DNA from: Gyrodactylus bullatarudis
Lineage: Eukaryota > Platyhelminthes > Monogenea > Gyrodactylidea > Gyrodactylidae
DNA length: 64,000 nt
Direction: 5' to 3'
NCBI GenBank assembly: GCA_012064415.1
Contig: SSNU01000244.1
Location: 62,001-126,000 of the forward strand
Each line of letters opens with the position of its first letter. The stretch's first letter is position 1. Below the pieces are notes generated by a model. The model ran no database searches. It saw nothing but the letters and a program-made list of their open reading frames with translations, and was not told the origin of the DNA. Position numbers and translations under genes: made by a program. This document shows, piece after piece, positions 58,523-64,000 of this stretch.

Positions 58523-61500
58523 TTAACCGTTGATTCCAATAAATTTGTTGATAATCTTCAAAAGATCGGTTTGTAAGTGACCACGTTTGATGAGTCCTTC
58601 TGAGAGGAGGCCGAAAAATTCCAGTTGATCCTTCTTGGGTAGGACATAGATTTGATTCAGCAATTGAGATGCTGAATATTGCCTTGTAAAAATTAAAATA
58701 ATCATTAGGTTACTATAAAGTAGTTTGTGATATTATTTATAAAAATAATTTATCAGACCTCGATTAAGATTAATTCAATAAATACTTGGTAATAACCATA
58801 CTTTTTCCAAAGCATCTTAAGACGTTTCTTTACTAAGATGACGAAGATGACCTTTCTTCGTGGGATGAGACACTTCTAAAAACCTTTGTATACGTATTCT
58901 GAAACAAAACTGATCAAAATTGAATGAACCTTGAAGACTGTTCAGAGTATAAGCGTCTCATCCGACTTAAGAAGTCACTTGACTATTTCAGTACCGGTAA
59001 AAGGATGCTTATATTCCAATAAAGTCTAGTTTTACTAATTTTATTGAATATTCAGATTTCATCATTTATCAAATCTATTGATGAGTTTTTGAATCAGTAA
59101 AACATAAAACCTAGACAAAATCAGAATTCTATGAAAATCTGTGTAAAAAGACAGAACTTTTTATTTCATATAGTTTTTCTATTGATTTTCCATCAGAATT
59201 TAAGCTAATTCCTGTAGAAAATGATTCAAACTTTTTATCACCTGAGGAATCACCTGAGGTTTCTCATTCAAGTCTAAGAATCCACACAAGTTTATCCTTA
59301 GAATGTTTAAATTTCTGACACTTCTACCCAGAATCGAGCATGTTACATTTACTCATAGCCAGGGTGTTTTTTACAGATTAATGTTCACTTATAATCAATA
59401 ACATTTTCATTCATTTATTTTTGAATTTAGTTTTTTTTCAATTAAATTTGACTAGAATCCAAAATGTAAAGTTTACATTGTAAAGTCTATTTTGTCAGAT
59501 TATTAATAAAAATACTTACACAATAAATGAATTGTAATAGGAATAGACAAATGTTCCTATAATGATTTGACAGTCAAATCTATCCATAATACCACCATGG
59601 CCGGGGATAGTATCTCCAAAGTCTTTGATGTTGAAAGCTCGTTTGAAGCCGGAAGCGAAAAAGCCTCCAAAGGGTCCGATAATTGATGTGAACAAGGATA
59701 TTGCTAGAGAATGCCAGTAGAATGGATACCAATTGAACTATACAAAATTAAAATAAAAATATGTTTATTCTGGTATTTCTGGGAGGAAAGTATAATTGCC
59801 ACTGTAGTAGGACTGGCATAATCTGATCATTTTGGAAACAGCTTGTTATTATTCAAATTAATAATCTATTTTGGACAACTTTTTGCTACATTTACCTTTT
59901 TAACGTCAATTTTAACTTCTCAGTTATCAGTGACTTAACTTATCACGCAAAAATATTGAAAAATCTATCTTATAATTTAGGCTAAATAAATCTCAAAAAT
60001 GTCTAAAGGTCTCAAAGAGATGTCTAAACTTTTTTAAAATCATCTGCTTATTGGTAGAAATTCAAATTTTTAGAATATAACTAAATAAAGGTATAGAGAA
60101 GAAATGCATTCTTTTGGTAAGTAGTCATTAGATTTTCTGCCAGTCCTATTATTGATAATAAAAGTACAGATGAGTTGCAATTTTGTGAAAAAATACTTGA
60201 ATTAAGAAATCAAAAAGTTTGAATTACATACTTCATCATTATGAAAGAGAGCAATCATTTTTCACAAAAAATTCATTAAAATCGAAATGTAATTTTCTGT
60301 TTAGTTTTATTAGATGAATGAAATTACTCTAGATATTCTTTAGAATCTACAAAAATATATTTGCATTTAATAATAGGCCAATTACACAGTCTTGTCCAAT
60401 GTATGAATTAAATGTATTTTAAATTTTACTACGATAATTGATAAAAATCACGTTTTCGAGAAATCTGTATTAATTTCATCTTTAAAAATTCTACAATAGA
60501 CTTTTCGAGCCTTTTCGATGCCTTTCTATATAGAAAAAATGAACGAGATAGAATTACAAAAATAACATCACCTTGTTCAGGATTAAATCCTCAATTATTT
60601 TCGTACTTTCTCAACTCTAAATCAATTTTGCGCCTAATTCTGCACGTTTTATGAAAAGCTAGCAGATGGATTTAGACTCTAAACTTGAATGAATTCAGAC
60701 CATATTGTAAGCTTACTTTGAAACTTCCAATATTGTAAATTTGTGGGATGAATACAGGATTCTTGATGCAGTCTCTCGTAAGGGAATCCTTCAAATCATC
60801 ATATTCGATTGGACAAATAAACTCATTATCTTCAATAAGAAGACGGCTAAAGATGAGAGCCCAGAGTAGAGTTGAAATTCCACCGCCAATAAAACCTTCC
60901 CAAGTTTTCTTTGGGGACAACTTGATGAGTGGTGTACGTCCAAAGAAGACGCCAAAAACGTAGGCCATAATGTCATTGCAAATTACCATTGACACAGGCA
61001 CCAAGAACCAGATAATGCCATTGAAGATGTTCTGCATCATGAAATGAGACGAGGTAACTATCAGGAGCAAGGTTACATGAGTCCATCCAAACTAAAGAAC
61101 AAATAAATGAATGAATTATTTTACATAAATAATTTTTATCTATGATAAATTGACAAGATATCATTGTTATTGATAGTAAGATTATGATTAGATAATCTAA
61201 TTTAGATTTCCTTGATGGAAACTCACTAGAGTAAATTGTTGTAGATAATGCCGTTTGACAAGACTTAGTACAAACCAAACAATTCCGCCACAATACAAGC
61301 TAAATGATATAAATCTATGATGCGTCATCAAGGGGGCCATGAAATCCTATACAATGAATTGAAATACAATTAATTATTATTTGAGATCAAAAAATTATAA
61401 CTATTAATAATATTATAAATGAGTTTGAAAAGGGAATTTGTATTTTTGAATGATTTCAAAAGAAACCTAAATTAAGTGAAAACTTACTTCTTTTGCTAAA

Positions 61501-61925
61501 AGTATCCGAAATCGATTGACTAAAGAATCACCAAACAATGAGTAGTTGGAGGCAAAAAGGAAATACCACGAAAGTGTTCTAAACCAGGGTAAATCTTTAG
61601 ATTTATAAACTGCATAACCAATGTTGATTATTTCTCTGAAGCATGCCATTTGGATTAAAAGTACTAATAAAACTAGAGCTAAAGGGCCCAGATAAATTAT
61701 GAGACCAAAACCGGCAATCATAATCACAGTAAAAATGAATCTTATAATTCCATTAACAAGTTTAGACGGCAGACCGCTAACTAAAGGCTTGATAAAAGAT
61801 GGGACATGATCTGTTCCTTGTTGAATTAATTTTTCATCTGCTTGCTTAAGGTCCTGATTTTCAGTTTTTTCCCCTTCAGAATCTGGTTTGCGCTCTCTTA
61901 AAACATTGTCGCCATCTGAAGACAT
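58523..61925 (-). CDS. CDS1: CDP-diacylglycerol synthase, canonical paralog C
   Basis: Minus-strand exons 61925..61488, 61346..61227, 61091..60717, 59737..59520 and 58682..58525 plus the stop (to 58523); 436 residues, close to the human length. This is the paralog most like vertebrate CDS1/CDS2: a hydrophilic, charged N-terminus of about 50 residues, [66 protein letters not shown] and [12 protein letters not shown], and the C-terminal helices. It makes CDP-diacylglycerol for phosphatidylinositol and cardiolipin synthesis. It keeps the intron between exons 1 and 2 that A and B lack. I infer that C is the ancestral copy. The symbol marks the family; animals may have one or two such genes. Confidence 0.92.
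58968..59060 (+). repeat. Dispersed repeat shared with TSG101 intron 4
   Basis: Shares TTGACTAT(C/T)TCAGTACCG, ATATTCCAAT and TTTTACTAAT, in order, with 11976-12110. No ends can be defined. Confidence 0.45.
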
Positions 61926-62190
61926 TTTAAAAATACACTTGAAAAACGTATTATTTTAAACAAATGTGAATTTATCAGGAATGAGATCGGAGTATTTTGA
62001 ATTGTTAAATCGATTAACCTTGAAATTTTGAGTAACTTCAAATTTCTCAACAATGTTTCCTGTATTTTTATTCTATCTTTCAAATATTTGAATACATTTT
62101 TATAGTCCTATAAACTTATTTCATTCATTCAAAACTGGATTCTAACGGGTTTCAACGCAATAACTCACGCTTTCCGAATTTCTATGATAG
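61926..62190. promoter_or_regulatory. Divergent upstream region of CDP-DAG synthase C and the right-end gene
   Basis: About 265 bp between the synthase start and the first supported exon of the plus-strand gene. No clear core promoter element is seen, and the first exon of the right-hand gene may not be known. Confidence 0.35.
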
Positions 62191-63429
62191 GAATGCATAC
62201 TCAAAAGCTAGAAAATCTGACTTGACAAGTTATCCTATAGATCCAAGAACCCAACATATCCCTGTGAAACCTGGCTCACCTGTACTTTCGGATGTAAACG
62301 AATCTGTGGACACTTATGACCCTGCTCCAAGCAATCTTTCTGTTAATACGCATACAAATTTTACAACCACAGAATCAATTTCCATAAGTCTTATTAGCAG
62401 AGAACTAATTGCATCAAGAGAAGTTTGGACAAAAGTAAGTCAGAAATTTATTTTTGATCTTTAACTCTAATATTTTGCTGTATTATTTGTGTTAATCATA
62501 ATTTTCTTTTCAGTTTATACTCATTTTGTTATGCATTGCCCAATTTATAACAGTCTGGGTTTGCATAATAACACAAGCAGCGAATTTTTCAGACCAAACA
62601 GTTTTAGAAGTTTCAGTATCTGTTGGCACTCTAGTACTAGGTCAATATTTATGTAAGTTTGAATCTTTTTACATTTCCTGATTCTAGTGACTGCTTTAAT
62701 AAATGGAATAATCTATCAGAGAAGGTTTATTCTTTCTGAAGCAAAGAGACGTAGCAAAGCAGAAGAAGAAAATAAGGCTGCTTGGCTATTCTTTAGAGTT
62801 ACAATGACTCTTGTTGGTTTGGCGCCAGTTCAAAGGTAATGCATTTAATAGTGTATGTTTATTCATAGATTCATAGAAAATATTCGAGTGACAAGAAGAC
62901 TAATTTCATTTGAAGAAATTTATCGGTCTTCCGCTGTTGCTAGTGCCAAAGAAGACCAAGAAATAAGTACAATTCCAGGTGGTTCCCTAATCAGCGGGGG
63001 TCAAAGATCTCGTTTTTCTACATTAACAAGTGAGTCGTTCTCTTTAAGACGCAGCACTGTATGGAAAATATTTGAATTAATATTTTATTGATCAAAATCT
63101 TTTTGTCTTTATCTCGGATGAGACGAAGTAAATGAGTCTTTTATTCAAAGTCAAACATGTTAATAATTTATTCGTGTACACAATACAATACGAATCGATA
63201 ATAATCAAAATAATTTCAGAAAAAACAAACATAACCTCAGGACCGCAGGTTGACGAGAATGTTATGAAAAAACTGAAACGCTTACGACGTCAATTCTTAC
63301 GATGTGAAGAGGATTCTGCTTATGTGGCCATAGGCAATGCTACTATGGGATCTGCTGTCTGTGTTATTACTCAGGGTTATATTCTAATGCGAAGGGAAGG
63401 TCTCCAGTATCCTATAACAACAAATTTTT
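62191..63429 (+). CDS. Multi-span membrane protein, partial; weak resemblance to XK-related proteins
   Basis: Exons: about 62191..62434, 62514..62652, 62688..62835, 62869..63029 and 63220..63429, in consistent phase; introns of 78, 35, 33 and 190 nt. The gene continues past the window. The frame is open back to 62114 but has no ATG, so the true start is upstream or spliced; a candidate acceptor ends at 62190. Visible: a Ser/Thr/Pro-rich cytosolic N-terminus, a span FILILLCIAQFITVWVCIIT, a second span ending LVLGQYLLTALINGIIYQRR, basic loops, WLFFRVTMTLVGLAPVQR, and near the end EEDSAYVAIGNATMGSAV. The order of spans and the last segment recall XKR scramblases (their ...ESAPQ-type span), but the match is weak; treat the family as unknown. 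Confidence 0.55.
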
Positions 63430-64000
63430 GTGAGTTGTCTCAATAATAAAATTATTATCACTTTTGGGTAATCTAGTGTAGCCCTAACTATAGTAGACAG
63501 TTTAATTCACTGAAGAAGAATCGAGAAACTCTTTTCATTGTAACAATTTCAACAAACAAAAAATATTGCATTTTAATAGAAAAGTATTGAGAACTTTTTC
63601 TTCTGAGTAAGATAAAAAGAGACTTGGTTGGAAATCCACAGATTTTCATTTCAGACTAAAGAATATATGTATACAGCATGCAAACAAACGCAGAAAAACT
63701 TTTGTGGACTCGTGTGAAAGTTTCACAGTGAAGCTGATCCATCATTCCTTTTTTTCAGAGGGTTTCCATGCATGATACAGAGAATTTATTTAGCAAGTTC
63801 AATTTCCATATTTGAAATCAATCAGATCTGTTTCTCTCTTTTCTATATAGCAGTAGTATAGCTGAAAAACGTTAAATTTATACAACCTAATGTTCTGTGA
63901 CTTTTGGTTACCATGCTTACGAAAGAAATCTTTTTCTATGGTTAGTAGTTGTTCTTTCTTTTATTCTGAATGTACTTTTGATATCTTCTTGTTTAGATTG
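63430..64000. other. Right edge, probably an intron of the membrane-protein gene
   Basis: Follows a GTGAGT donor at 63430. No next exon with matching phase is visible before the window ends; the CAG sites present give an immediate stop or no open frame. Confidence 0.4.

Noticed and set aside
1..64000. CRISPR array, bacterial operon or organelle DNA
   Set aside because: Spliced genes of animal families run across the whole window, and no regular short repeats with spacers are present.

Overview
The window is eukaryotic nuclear DNA, A+T-rich, with spliceosomal introns (GT-AG), metazoan protein families and many decayed transposons. P2X, otopetrin, a two-CDGSH CISD3 protein, TSG101 and a mitochondrial EF-Ts point to an animal. 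The gene set, short introns and transposon types fit an arthropod, probably a crustacean; a parasitic copepod such as a sea louse is my best guess, but that is inference from style and not proof. I see no bacterial or organellar DNA, no intact tRNA or rRNA gene, and no CRISPR array.

Layout. 0-13 kb is gene-dense: the 3' end of an unrecognised gene (+), GTP cyclohydrolase I (-), a P2X-like channel (+), CISD3 (-), phosphoacetylglucosamine mutase (-) and TSG101 (+). PGM3 and TSG101 diverge across about 100 bp. 13-35 kb is a gene desert of very A+T-rich DNA with a Ginger-like DNA transposon with 249-bp inverted ends, tRNA-derived SINEs, a piggyBac-like MITE, fold-back elements and a few G+C-richer islands that may be exon remnants. 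35-39.6 kb holds a two-zinc-finger gene (-) diverging from mitochondrial EF-Ts (+) across 92 bp. 41-49 kb holds a threonine ammonia-lyase (+) and an otopetrin-like proton channel gene (+). 51-62 kb holds three CDP-diacylglycerol synthase genes, one on + and two on -, in 11 kb. The right end holds part of a multi-membrane-span protein gene (+) that runs out of the window and vaguely resembles XK-related scramblases.

Most exon models were rebuilt by hand from reading frame, splice-site phase and protein-family conservation. In nearly all genes the exon lengths sum to a multiple of three and rebuild a full-length family member. The most notable points are the cluster of three CDP-DAG synthases, a P2X protein with all ten structural cysteines but without most ATP-contact residues, introns of only 24-25 nt, and several transposons whose ends and target duplications can be read directly. 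The genes do not form one pathway; the only functional grouping is CDP-DAG (phospholipid) synthesis in the right-hand cluster.
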